A stretch of DNA of 16,441 bases from assembly GCA_964392665.1 (NCBI GenBank), contig CAYMQB010000052.1:1-16441 (forward strand). Direction: 5' to 3'. Positions 7,215 through 14,685 of the stretch are shown here, in pieces. A program made the position numbers and the translations under genes. The notes under the pieces are model-generated. The model had not been told where the DNA came from, did no database searches, and saw only the letters and a list, made by a program, of their open reading frames with translations. Numbering within the stretch: position 1 is the stretch's first letter; each line of letters begins with the position of its first letter. This DNA is from CAYMQB01 sp964392665. GTDB taxonomy: Bacteria; Hydrothermota; E44-bin80.

Positions 7215-7232
7215 AATTGGTTTAATTGGTTT
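7215..7232. repeat. 9-bp tandem direct repeat between mlaD and radA
   Basis: AATTGGTTT occurs twice head-to-tail (7215-7223 and 7224-7232) in the 134-bp gap between mlaD and radA. The gap begins with a purine-rich tract (about 7151-7182). I see neither a clear terminator nor a TTGACA-type promoter here. The repeat could be a regulator site before radA or simple slippage. Confidence 0.35.
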
Positions 7233-7286
7233 AAAGCTTGAAATAAATGTTTTCTTCGTATCTCTGTAGTTGGAATTATATTAACC

Positions 7287-8651
7287 GTGGCTGAAAAGAT
7301 GAAGAAGAGCAAGATAGCTTTCGTATGTCAGGAGTGTGGATACTCATCGGTTAAATGGATGGGGAAATGCCCAAATTGCGGTGAGTGGAATAGCTTTGTA
7401 GAAGAGAAAGTTAGCAGGGCTAAGGGCGAAAGAAGGACTCTGTCGAAACCGGTCAAGCTCAGTGAAATCGGAAATAAGGAGTATAAAAGATGGAATACAA
7501 ATATTACCGAAATGGATAGGGTGCTTGGAGGGGGTATTGTTCCGGGAACAGTAATTTTGATCGGTGGTGAACCGGGAATAGGAAAGTCAACCCTTCTTCT
7601 TAAAAGTGCATCGAACATTGCAAATCAGGGGAAAAAGGTTCTGTATGTCTCGGGTGAAGAATCAGCACAGCAGATAGGATTAAGAGCAAAACGGTTGAAG
7701 ATCGATACGGACAATTTGCTACTTCTTTGTGAAACTTCAGTGGAAAACATTGTGGAGACAGCGCTAAAAATTGCTCCTTCGATTTTGATCGTAGATTCCA
7801 TACAAACAGTATATGATTCGCTTTTAGGCTCATCCCCGGGTTCAATCAGTCAGGTTAGAGAGTGTACATCGAAACTAACCATTAGTGCAAAGGAAAATTG
7901 TATTACTGTTTTCCTTGTGGGACATGTAACAAAGGTCGGGATGATTGCGGGACCCAGGACACTCGAACACATGGTTGACACTGTCCTGTATCTGGAAGGT
8001 GATAGGACGCAGTCCTACAGGATATTACGGGCAATAAAGAATAGATTTGGGAGTGTTAATGAAATCGGTGTATTCGAGATGTCAAAGGGAGGATTGGTAG
8101 AGGTTAATAATCCATCCAAGATGTTTCTGGACGAAAGGAGGGCGGATACATCGGGTTCTGTGGTAGTTTCAACAATCGAAGGAACAAGACCAATACTAAC
8201 GGAAGTTCAGGCGCTGGTTTCATCTACGCGCTATCCTGTTCCTCAACGAATAGTAGCAGGTAGCGATTATAAGAGATTTTCTATACTTATAGCGGTTCTT
8301 GAAAGAAGAGCTGGTTATAATCTTGGAGGTTACGATATATTTTGTAATGTTGTTGGCGGTCTAAAATTGCTGGACCCTTCCTGTGACCTTGGGATACTTA
8401 CTGCTATTGCATCCAATTTTGACGATCATCCTTGCAGTGGTAAGACTGTTGTGATTGGAGAGGTGGGGCTTGGCGGTGAAATAAGGGCAGTTTCGCAGAT
8501 AGAAAGGAGAATTAATGAAGCCGAAAGGCTTGGATTTACAAAAAGCATTATACCCAATGGTAACCTAAAAGGATTAAATAAAAAGGGAATACAAATTGTT
8601 GGCGTAAGGAATTTAAAAGAGGCTATAGAAAAATCTTCTGCAACCATTTAA
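7287..8651 (+). CDS. radA: DNA repair protein RadA (Sms)
   Basis: RadA is a RecA-like ATPase and DnaB-type helicase that helps process recombination intermediates and branch migration. The N-terminal zinc finger has C14, C17, C28 and C31 in the usual FVCQECGY and GKCPNCGEW context. The ATPase domain contains Walker A GGEPGIGKST (93-102), Walker B-like ILIVDSIQT (167-175) and the RadA-specific KNRFG motif (251-255). The Lon-protease-like C-terminal domain (about 275-450) has the usual VEVQ-type segment (here TEVQAL) and GEVGLGGEIR (391-400). Length 454 aa is typical. The GTG start is chosen because it gives the usual short lead into the zinc finger; ATG at 7299 is the alternative and the ribosome binding site is weak. 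The gene is followed by the PIN-TRAM gene and ispF, a cluster familiar from Bacillus. Confidence 0.97.
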   Translation: MAEKMKKSKIAFVCQECGYSSVKWMGKCPNCGEWNSFVEEKVSRAKGERRTLSKPVKLSEIGNKEYKRWNTNITEMDRVLGGGIVPGTVILIGGEPGIGKSTLLLKSASNIANQGKKVLYVSGEESAQQIGLRAKRLKIDTDNLLLLCETSVENIVETALKIAPSILIVDSIQTVYDSLLGSSPGSISQVRECTSKLTISAKENCITVFLVGHVTKVGMIAGPRTLEHMVDTVLYLEGDRTQSYRILRAIKNRFGSVNEIGVFEMSKGGLVEVNNPSKMFLDERRADTSGSVVVSTIEGTRPILTEVQALVSSTRYPVPQRIVAGSDYKRFSILIAVLERRAGYNLGGYDIFCNVVGGLKLLDPSCDLGILTAIASNFDDHPCSGKTVVIGEVGLGGEIRAVSQIERRINEAERLGFTKSIIPNGNLKGLNKKGIQIVGVRNLKEAIEKSSATI

Positions 8652-8666
8652 TAAAAGGAGAACAAG

Positions 8667-9275
8667 TTGTTTTTTCGAAAGAAAGAAAGTCGTAATTTCA
8701 TTCTACCTTCTTTTGAAGTTATCACAGACGGAAGAATTCTGATGGTAATGAAATCTGGATTTTTACAGGGGACCATTGTTTTACCCAGATTTCTTTTACA
8801 TCACATAAAGCAAGTCGCGGCTTCCCCTAACACTAATATTTCCATAAAACGCGGCGAGTTGGTGATTGAAGAATTAATGAAGGAAGATTGTTACGATATT
8901 AGTATTGAAAAAAGAGAGCCTGAGAATTTGGATGGGATTAGTAGAAAGATCGTTAAACTGGCACAGGAGAAAGGTTATAAACTTCTTACCATTGAAGATG
9001 AACTTGAACCCTTTACAAGAATGCTCAGCCTTAAAGTGTTGAAAATCAAGGAACTTGGAGCAGCCTTAAAACAAGCATTCTTCAAGGGCGATATTCTGAG
9101 AGTTAAGCCAGTTAAAAGAGGAAGATACACAAGGGAGGGGATAGCTTATCTCGATGACAACAGCACCGTTGTTATCGAAGGAGCATCTACTTCTTTAGGG
9201 AAGATTGTCAGATGTAAGGTAATAAGTGTACTCGATCTCCCAACCGGAAGAGTAATTTTCGCAGAGATGCTGTAG
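8667..9275 (+). CDS. PIN-TRAM (YacL-like) protein with degenerate PIN site
   Basis: The protein aligns with the PIN and TRAM parts of YacL-type proteins: DGRI (21-24), GFLQGTIVLPRFLL (31-44), KIVKLAQEKGYKLLT (94-108), KVLKIKELGAALK (123-135), then the TRAM domain (about 140-202) with REGIAYLDDNSTVVIEGA and GRVIFAEML. Full YacL proteins carry N-terminal transmembrane helices and total about 360 residues; this one is 202 residues and starts directly at the PIN domain. The family's acidic metal-binding residues appear replaced: LDTS Asp becomes Ser15, the LEEL Glu becomes His46, a third acidic site is about Ser92, and the TND Asp becomes Glu110. The nuclease is therefore probably inactive, while TRAM may still bind RNA. 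The TTG start is well supported by AAGGAG (8655-8660), 6 nt upstream. Position between radA and ispF matches the Bacillus yacL neighbourhood. Confidence 0.82.
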   Translation: MFFRKKESRNFILPSFEVITDGRILMVMKSGFLQGTIVLPRFLLHHIKQVAASPNTNISIKRGELVIEELMKEDCYDISIEKREPENLDGISRKIVKLAQEKGYKLLTIEDELEPFTRMLSLKVLKIKELGAALKQAFFKGDILRVKPVKRGRYTREGIAYLDDNSTVVIEGASTSLGKIVRCKVISVLDLPTGRVIFAEML

Positions 9276-9298
9276 TATAAATAAAGGGTTGGAATACT

Positions 9299-9772
9299 AT
9301 GATGAATATAAGGATTGGGTTTGGTTACGATATACATCCACTGAAGAAAGGAAGAAAACTTTTTCTTGGAGGATTGAAAATTCCATCAAGCATTGGACTT
9401 GAAGGACATTCGGATGCCGATGTGGTGCTGCATGCCTTATGTGATGCCATACTTGGAGCACTTTCATTTGGAGATATTGGAGAGCAATTCCCGGATACTT
9501 CCGAGAAAACTAAAAATATGAGAAGTACTCATATGGTAGAAAAGATAAAAAAGCTAAGGATATTTAATGTCGTCAATGTTGACATAACTGTGGTTACAGA
9601 AACTCCCATACTTTCACCATACAAGAAGGACATTGAAAATTCTATTGCAAAGCTATTGGAGATTGACAGAGGCAAAGTTTCAGTTAAAGCGAAGAGAAAC
9701 GAGGGATTTGGAATGGTTGGAGAAAAACAAGCGGTGGTCTGTTTTGCTGCAATATTACTTGAAGTTCGGTAA
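9299..9772 (+). CDS. ispF: 2-C-methyl-D-erythritol 2,4-cyclodiphosphate synthase
   Basis: IspF makes the cyclic diphosphate intermediate of the MEP pathway of isoprenoid synthesis. The metal ligands are present: D11 and H13 in GFGYDIH, and H45 after the HSDADVVLH segment (37-45). GDIGEQFPDT (58-67) and NVDITVV (93-99) also fit. The length (157 aa) is normal. The usual KATTTE motif near the C-terminus reads KAKRNE (130-135), so the threonines that contact the substrate diphosphate are replaced while the Glu remains; this makes the copy divergent but not obviously dead. Two ATGs lie side by side (9299 and 9302) and either may be used. The ispD gene, often adjacent or fused, is absent here. Confidence 0.94.
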   Translation: MMNIRIGFGYDIHPLKKGRKLFLGGLKIPSSIGLEGHSDADVVLHALCDAILGALSFGDIGEQFPDTSEKTKNMRSTHMVEKIKKLRIFNVVNVDITVVTETPILSPYKKDIENSIAKLLEIDRGKVSVKAKRNEGFGMVGEKQAVVCFAAILLEVR

Positions 9773-9785
9773 AGATAGAGTCGAC

Positions 9786-9815
9786 AAACTCCGCATTGCC
9801 CGTGGTTAGTTTTTT
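9786..9815 (+). terminator. Likely intrinsic terminator after ispF
   Basis: AAACT (9786-9790) pairs with AGTTT (9808-9812), and CCGC (9791-9794) pairs with GTGG (9802-9805, one wobble), with a two-base TT bulge and a 7-nt loop. A T-run (9810-9815) follows directly. It would end the radA-ispF transcript shortly before the strong ribosome binding site of the next gene. Confidence 0.45.
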
Positions 9816-9829
9816 ATAAGGAGGCAAGG

Positions 9830-10603
9830 ATGAAATTTTTCACTTATTTCTTTTTAGTCATAATTGTTGTATACGGTGGGTACAGTACATTTTTTTACAT
9901 CACCGAATATAAGCCCAAAGATAAAGTATTGGAAAATCTGAAGAAGGAAAACAGAACGCTGACTGAAGTTATAAAGAAATTAAAGGAAGAGATTGAAAAC
10001 AAAGGGGAAAATGGAACAGGAAAAACTTATAAGAAAAATATGATGCATGAACTTACCAAAATTTCCACGGAGGAGAATTTCGAGATAAGAAGGGCTGAAA
10101 AGGGTGTAGAGATTAATCTACCAGGTATTAGGCTTTTCAATCCGGGGGAGGAAAACCTTAGCAATGAGGGTCTGCTGATTTTTTCTAAGTTAGGTAAGAT
10201 ACTGAAAAACGCTTCAACTGGGGATATCAAGGTAGAAGGGCATACGGATGACACAAAGATAGGAGGAGATTTGGCGAAAAAATTCCCCACGAATTGGGAG
10301 TTATCTGCTGCCAGAGCAGTAAATGTTGCCAAATACCTTCAGAAAAATACTGGTATTCCTCCGGAAAGGCTATCCGTAATTGCATACGGTCAGTATCAAC
10401 CGATTTTTCCGAATGACACAGAGGAGCATAGAAGAAAAAATAGAAGGATCGTAATTGTGCTGGAACCACCCAAAGAAGACGTTATCGCCGACATTAAAGC
10501 AAAAGCGGAGGAAAAAACTATCGAGGATGAAGTCAAGAAAAATGTGGAATTGAAGAAAACTGGAGACGAAGAGAATGTTGAAGAAAAAAAAGAAACTAAG
10601 TAG
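9830..10603 (+). CDS. Membrane-anchored OmpA/MotB-like protein
   Basis: A single N-terminal transmembrane segment (about residues 3-24) is followed by a charged, probably coiled-coil stretch (32-58) and an OmpA-like peptidoglycan-binding domain (about 85-212). The latter has VEGHTDD (135-141), NWELSAARAVNVAKYL (155-170), IAYGQYQP (184-191) and NRRIVIVLE (204-212), with Asp140 and an Arg of NRRI in the places that bind diaminopimelate. The C-terminus (215-257) is a Lys/Glu-rich tail. The layout resembles MotB, but the membrane helix lacks the essential MotB aspartate and no motA is nearby, so a structural link between inner membrane and cell wall is more likely than a motor stator. A full AAGGAGG (9818-9824) sits 5 nt before the ATG. 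DUF523 follows 14 bp downstream. Confidence 0.85.
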   Translation: MKFFTYFFLVIIVVYGGYSTFFYITEYKPKDKVLENLKKENRTLTEVIKKLKEEIENKGENGTGKTYKKNMMHELTKISTEENFEIRRAEKGVEINLPGIRLFNPGEENLSNEGLLIFSKLGKILKNASTGDIKVEGHTDDTKIGGDLAKKFPTNWELSAARAVNVAKYLQKNTGIPPERLSVIAYGQYQPIFPNDTEEHRRKNRRIVIVLEPPKEDVIADIKAKAEEKTIEDEVKKNVELKKTGDEENVEEKKETK

Positions 10604-10617
10604 AGAATTGATTCTTT

Positions 10618-11094
10618 ATGGAACGAATTTTGATTAGTTCCTGCTTGCTGGGACTCAGGACAAGATTCGATGGTCAGGATTGCTATGACCTTCGCGTAAA
10701 AGATTTAGGGAAGAAATATTGGCTCATTCCATTCTGCCCCGAGATTATGGGAGGAATGTGCATTCCAAGAGAACCGGCATCATTTTCGAAAAATGATGGT
10801 CGAGATTTCATAGAAAGGGATGGGAACATTGTCTTGGAATCTGGAAAAAGTGTCTCTGGATTCTTTCTTGCAGGTGCTTTAATGTCCCTCGCTTTTGCTC
10901 GAATTTCAAAACTCAAGTATGTCATTCTCAAAGAGGGAAGTCCGTCCTGTGGTGTATTTTTCACAAATTCAGGGTTTAAGAAAATAAATGGGATAGGTGT
11001 TACCGCATATCTGCTAAAGAAAAACGGTTTTATCATTAATACCATTGAATCGTTTCTTAAGGAAAACAGGATATATGGTAAGACTAAAGATTGA
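10618..11094 (+). CDS. DUF523 family protein
   Basis: The protein matches the DUF523 (YbbK-like) family over its full length of 158 residues: ILISSCLLGLRTRFDG at the start, LIPFCPEIMGGMCIPREPA, GALMSLAFA, then ILKEGSPSCG and the GIGVTAYLL segment near the end. The family cysteines in SCLLG, FCPE and SPSCG are kept and could bind a metal or cluster, but the biochemical role of DUF523 is not established. It lies 14 bp after the OmpA-like gene and is probably co-transcribed. The ribosome binding site is weak. A run of T residues (11093-11100) follows the stop without a GC-rich stem, so termination there is unclear. Confidence 0.88.
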   Translation: MERILISSCLLGLRTRFDGQDCYDLRVKDLGKKYWLIPFCPEIMGGMCIPREPASFSKNDGRDFIERDGNIVLESGKSVSGFFLAGALMSLAFARISKLKYVILKEGSPSCGVFFTNSGFKKINGIGVTAYLLKKNGFIINTIESFLKENRIYGKTKD

Positions 11095-11102
11095 TTTTTT
11101 TC

Positions 11103-11134
11103 TTGACATTTATGTAGATAAGATGCAATATAAT
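11103..11134 (+). promoter_or_regulatory. Promoter-like site before the truncated lipoprotein gene
   Basis: Perfect TTGACA (11103-11108) and perfect TATAAT (11129-11134) are present but 20 bp apart, wider than the usual 16-18. It may be weak or need an activator. Transcription from about 11141 would cover the truncated binding-protein gene and then the histidine kinase operon. Confidence 0.5.
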
Positions 11135-11154
11135 GCAGTGTTAACGGTAAGAAA

Positions 11155-11469
11155 ATGAAAAAGAGAATCCCCTTCTTTTTGGTTTTACTTTTTGTATCCT
11201 GTAAGACACCAACAAAAGAATATACAATCAGCATTGGATTTGTGGGTGAACTTATTTCTTTAGACCCACATATGAGAAGTGAATCCATAACCTGTTCGGT
11301 AAATTCCAATATTTTCGAGCCACTTGTCAGGCTTGACGAAAACATGTCCATTCATCCCTTGCTTGCGAAAAGCTGCGAAAATCTTGACGCAAGGATATGG
11401 GTCTTTAATTTAAGGGAAAATGTGCTTTTTCATAGCGGAAACCAAGGCTTGATAAGACCATTCTTGTGA
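11155..11469 (+). pseudogene. Truncated peptide-ABC-transporter binding lipoprotein
   Basis: The ORF encodes the beginning of a family-5 extracellular solute-binding protein (oligopeptide/nickel type, normally about 500 residues). It has a lipoprotein signal with FVSC lipobox (Cys16), then YTISIGFVGELISLDPH, NIFEPLVRLDENMSIHPLLA and FNLRENVLFHSG, which match the conserved N-terminal order. Similarity stops after FHSG (about residue 94), where the family normally continues with its large lobe, and the frame closes 10 codons later. In another frame an open stretch (11436-11501) runs to a TGA that overlaps the kinase GTG start, as if the original gene end were joined to its beginning after an internal deletion. 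A functional small lipoprotein cannot be excluded but the ligand-binding lobes are missing. Confidence 0.75.
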
Positions 11470-11497
11470 GTGAAATAAGAATGATAGGTATGGAGAA

Positions 11498-12994
11498 GTG
11501 AGTTTTAGAACAAAGATTGTATTACACATTAGTATTCTCACCTTTGTTTTTATGATGAGTCTTGCGGTGGTACTCGCTCATATGCGTGAAAGGGAAATTA
11601 TTTCCTCAATGGAAAAGGACGCAATAACATTTGGGGCATTGACAGTAGCACCTTTATGTGAAGCATATGAGAATTATTACGAATCAGGCTACTTTAAGTT
11701 CAGACAACTTGTGCTCAGTCTTTTGTCTCTCTATTGCGAATTGGAAAGAGTGCAGATTTTTGCCGTTGATGGGAGAAAGATTTTCGACTCAGAGGAGTTT
11801 AAAGGTAAAGGCGTAAAAAGCGATGAGGGAAACAATAAAAGCATTAATGCAAGAGCACAAAGGGTAAATTATAGTTTTGATAGAACAGGAAATAGTGAAT
11901 ATTTAGATATGGTATATCCATACCTTGAACCATGGGGATGGCACAGATACTCGGTAAGATATTTTGTATCAAAAGGATATTTGAAAAGGAGACTCAGTAT
12001 TCTGAGAAGAGTTATATTTTCAGTCACTTTTATTTCCATTGTACTTGGTTCCGCGGTTTCCTTTTTATTTACAAAAGTGCTTACAAAACCACTTGTCAGT
12101 TTGACTTCTTCGGCAAGAGAAATATCTGAAGGAAACTATAACGCAGCAATAGATGTTGGGAGTGAAGACGAAATTGGTATTCTTGCAAAGGTTTTGAAGG
12201 AGATGGAACATACAATAAGGAAAGATATGAATATTCTGAAATCCCAGAAATTGGTTCTTTCCAAGGCTAATCTTGAACTTAAGAAACTCAGTGATTTGAA
12301 ATCTCAATTTCTTGCGAGCATCTCCCACGAGTTGATGACACCTTTAACATCCGTAAAGGGCTATATTGAGTATATTTTTTCAGAGAAATTGGGTGCTTTG
12401 ACCGAAAGACAGAAAAACGGTTTGTTAGTTGCCAAAAGAAACCTTGCAAGATTGGAAAAGCAGATTATGGATTTGCTTGATTTTTCGAGTTTTGAGGCAG
12501 GAAAAATGGAAATATCGCTCACACCATTCCACATTATGGGGGCAATTCGGGAAGCAGCTGCGAATCTCGGTTTGAAATTCAGAGAAAAAGACATCGAGTA
12601 TGAGGAGATTATTTCTTCTACCATTCCACCAGTGATAGCAGACAGAGCAAAAATCGTACAGGTTCTGGAAAACCTTCTTACGAACGCAATAAAATTTGCA
12701 CCGGTAGGTAGCAAAATATCCGTTGAATGTTACAGTCTTAACGGTACGAAAAAGCCAAAAATAGAAGTATGCGTGAAGGATTCAGGTCCTGGAATACCTG
12801 CAGCAGTGAGGAGAAAAATATTCGATAAGTTTTTTCAGATTGCCCCAAACAGCAAATATAAAGGGATAGGTCTTGGTCTTTCGATTGTAAAAGCTATTCT
12901 TGATGCTCACAAGGAAAAAATAACATTAAAAAGCGGAAAAAGCAAAGGTTCTAACTTTTGCTTTACTCTGCCTGTATATGAAGGGAAAAGTTAA
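11498..12994 (+). CDS. Membrane sensor histidine kinase
   Basis: A two-component sensor of 498 residues. TM1 spans about 7-27, an extracytoplasmic sensor of about 140 residues follows (30-170, possibly Cache/PAS-like; I do not recognise it), TM2 is about 172-192, then HAMP (193-245), a short coiled coil (245-268), the HisKA domain with phospho-acceptor His277 in SHELMTP, and HATPase_c with N-box ENLLTNAIKF (391-400), G1 DSGPGIP (428-434) and G2 GIGLGLSIV (456-464). HELMTP has Met where Arg is most common. The kinase looks active. The GTG start overlaps a TGA in another frame of the decayed gene upstream; the ribosome binding site is poor, so translational coupling to the upstream frame may have been the original mechanism. 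The stop shares one base with the response-regulator start. Confidence 0.92.
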   Translation: MSFRTKIVLHISILTFVFMMSLAVVLAHMREREIISSMEKDAITFGALTVAPLCEAYENYYESGYFKFRQLVLSLLSLYCELERVQIFAVDGRKIFDSEEFKGKGVKSDEGNNKSINARAQRVNYSFDRTGNSEYLDMVYPYLEPWGWHRYSVRYFVSKGYLKRRLSILRRVIFSVTFISIVLGSAVSFLFTKVLTKPLVSLTSSAREISEGNYNAAIDVGSEDEIGILAKVLKEMEHTIRKDMNILKSQKLVLSKANLELKKLSDLKSQFLASISHELMTPLTSVKGYIEYIFSEKLGALTERQKNGLLVAKRNLARLEKQIMDLLDFSSFEAGKMEISLTPFHIMGAIREAAANLGLKFREKDIEYEEIISSTIPPVIADRAKIVQVLENLLTNAIKFAPVGSKISVECYSLNGTKKPKIEVCVKDSGPGIPAAVRRKIFDKFFQIAPNSKYKGIGLGLSIVKAILDAHKEKITLKSGKSKGSNFCFTLPVYEGKS

Positions 12995-13380
12995 TGAAAA
13001 AGGTTCTTGTAATTGATGACGAGAAGGATATTTTGGAACTTATCTCAATCATTCTTTCAGACGAGGGTATTGATGTTTACAAGGCAGAAAACGGAGGACT
13101 GGGTTATGATACTGCAAGAGAGATAAAACCGGATTTGATTTTACTGGATATTATGATGCCGGAGCTCGACGGATGGGAAGTTCTGAAAATGCTGAAGATA
13201 GACGATGAAACAAAGCGAATTCCTGTTGCTATGCTTACTTGTAAGACCGAGACACGGGACAAGGTGTTTGGTATCCAGGAAGGAGCTATTGATTACATTA
13301 CAAAGCCATTTTCTCCGGAAGATTTAGTTGCAAGAGTTGGTGCGATCCTGACGAAGGCTAATGGGAGGGAAAATAGATGA
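12994..13380 (+). CDS. Single-domain (CheY-like) response regulator
   Basis: The 128-residue protein is a lone receiver domain: acidic pocket D8-D9, phospho-acceptor D52 in LLDIMMPELDGWE, switch T82, and K104 in ITKPF. There is no output domain. It overlaps the kinase gene by 1 bp and the EAL gene by 4 bp (ATGA), so it is very probably phosphorylated by the upstream kinase and passes the signal by binding another protein, with the EAL protein the obvious candidate. GGGAAAA upstream provides a moderate ribosome binding site. Confidence 0.95.
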   Translation: MKKVLVIDDEKDILELISIILSDEGIDVYKAENGGLGYDTAREIKPDLILLDIMMPELDGWEVLKMLKIDDETKRIPVAMLTCKTETRDKVFGIQEGAIDYITKPFSPEDLVARVGAILTKANGRENR

Positions 13381-14675
13381 AAAAAGAAAAGGATGTAGCA
13401 AATTTGCGCAAAGAGTGGCTTCTGTTCAAGGGAGCACTTTTTGATCATGAACTTGGTTTTCCCACTATTCCCATAGTTGTAAATGATGTAAGAAAAAGTA
13501 TTGGCAGTTTCCAAAAAATTGGCATAGTTTATGTCGACGTTATTGAATCGATTGAGATAATCCATGGTTGGCAGAAATTTGACCAGATTCTTTTAAGATT
13601 GGCAAATATCCTGAAAGGCCTTCGGTCCGATCTCATGCATAGTGAAGACATAATAGCAATAAAAGCCTCAAAAGTAGGAGGATTCATTGTTTTCATTTTT
13701 TCTAAGGATACAGACGAGGAAGTAGATAAGGAATTTATGAAAACAATTATGGATGCTCTTCAAGAGAGAATTTTCTCAAGAACGGAAGATCTTAGAAGAA
13801 AATATCTGTTTCCCAAAACAATTTGCCATGTTGGAATGGACTTTCTTTATTTCGATCCTGTTGTGAGATTCGAAAGAAATCTCTATTCTGCAATCGATAG
13901 AGCAAAGAACAATGCATACAGTCAGACAACAAGTTTTTGGGAAAGAAGAAATCAGGAACTCAAGAGAATTATAATAAACAATGACATTAGAACGGTTTTT
14001 CAGCCCATTCTTAATTTAGGGAATGGCGATATAACAGGATATGAAGCGCTTACACGTGTTTCTTCGCTTGAATTCTTCAACGATGCAGAGACACTTTTTT
14101 CCTTTGCTGTCCAAACAGAAATGATTTTGGAGCTGGAAAGAATTTGTAGAAAGAATGCTGTTAAAATGGTCAAATATGCTTTAAAGAATAAAAAACTATT
14201 CCTTAATGTTTCTGCAAAAGGTGTTATGGATCCGGAATTCATGGACGGGAAATTTATGAAGGGTGTTGAAGATACAGGCCATTCTGTTAATGATATTGTG
14301 CTTGAAATTACGGAAAGACTTGCAATTAAGGATATAGAGCTTTTCAAAAGTGCAGTGAAAAAACTCGAATCTTCAGGATTTTCTGTTGCTATTGACGATG
14401 TCGGTGCAGGATACTCGACTCTTCACACAATCGCAGAGCTCAGACCGACTTATCTTAAGTATGATATGGCTCTAATAAGAGATATTAACAAACATGCAAT
14501 AAAGAGGGATTTACTTGAAAGTTTAGTTCCATTTGCAAAGAAGATAAACTCTACGATTATAGCGGAAGGTATTGAAACTAAAGGTGAGTTTGAGGTTCTC
14601 AAGGAGATTGGAATAGAGTATGGTCAGGGGTTTTTCTTTGCAAAACCAGGTCCTCTTCTAAGAGACGAAACATAA
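13377..14675 (+). CDS. Degenerate GGDEF plus EAL c-di-GMP phosphodiesterase
   Basis: The C-terminal EAL domain (about 195-428) cleaves cyclic di-GMP. The catalytic set is present: E223 of the EAL motif, N277 (LNVS), E310 and E313 (EITER), D340-D341 (AIDD), K361 (KYD), E397 (EGIET) and Q417 (GQGFF). The loop-6 motif reads DDVGAGYS rather than DDFGTGYS, a mild change. The N-terminal half (about 45-185) resembles a GGDEF domain in outline, with the signature reduced to VGGFIVF at 100-106, so it cannot make c-di-GMP and may bind GTP or the response regulator. No membrane segment is seen. The gene overlaps the response regulator by 4 bp, suggesting a kinase-to-regulator-to-phosphodiesterase pathway. 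Targets of c-di-GMP in this organism are unknown. Confidence 0.9.
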   Translation: MKKEKDVANLRKEWLLFKGALFDHELGFPTIPIVVNDVRKSIGSFQKIGIVYVDVIESIEIIHGWQKFDQILLRLANILKGLRSDLMHSEDIIAIKASKVGGFIVFIFSKDTDEEVDKEFMKTIMDALQERIFSRTEDLRRKYLFPKTICHVGMDFLYFDPVVRFERNLYSAIDRAKNNAYSQTTSFWERRNQELKRIIINNDIRTVFQPILNLGNGDITGYEALTRVSSLEFFNDAETLFSFAVQTEMILELERICRKNAVKMVKYALKNKKLFLNVSAKGVMDPEFMDGKFMKGVEDTGHSVNDIVLEITERLAIKDIELFKSAVKKLESSGFSVAIDDVGAGYSTLHTIAELRPTYLKYDMALIRDINKHAIKRDLLESLVPFAKKINSTIIAEGIETKGEFEVLKEIGIEYGQGFFFAKPGPLLRDET

Positions 14676-14685
14676 ACCAAAAGCT

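Noticed and set aside
7153..7286. Terminator or promoter in the mlaD-radA gap
   Set aside because: I found no GC stem with T-run and no TTGACA/TATAAT pair with proper spacing, only a purine-rich tract and a 9-bp repeat.
9830..10603. Flagellar stator protein MotB
   Set aside because: The transmembrane helix has no aspartate for ion conduction and no motA is adjacent; only the OmpA-like domain is supported.
10683..11351. 222-residue minus-strand ORF opposite DUF523 and the truncated lipoprotein gene
   Set aside because: The + strand frames have clear family matches; the minus-strand product has low complexity and no recognisable motif.
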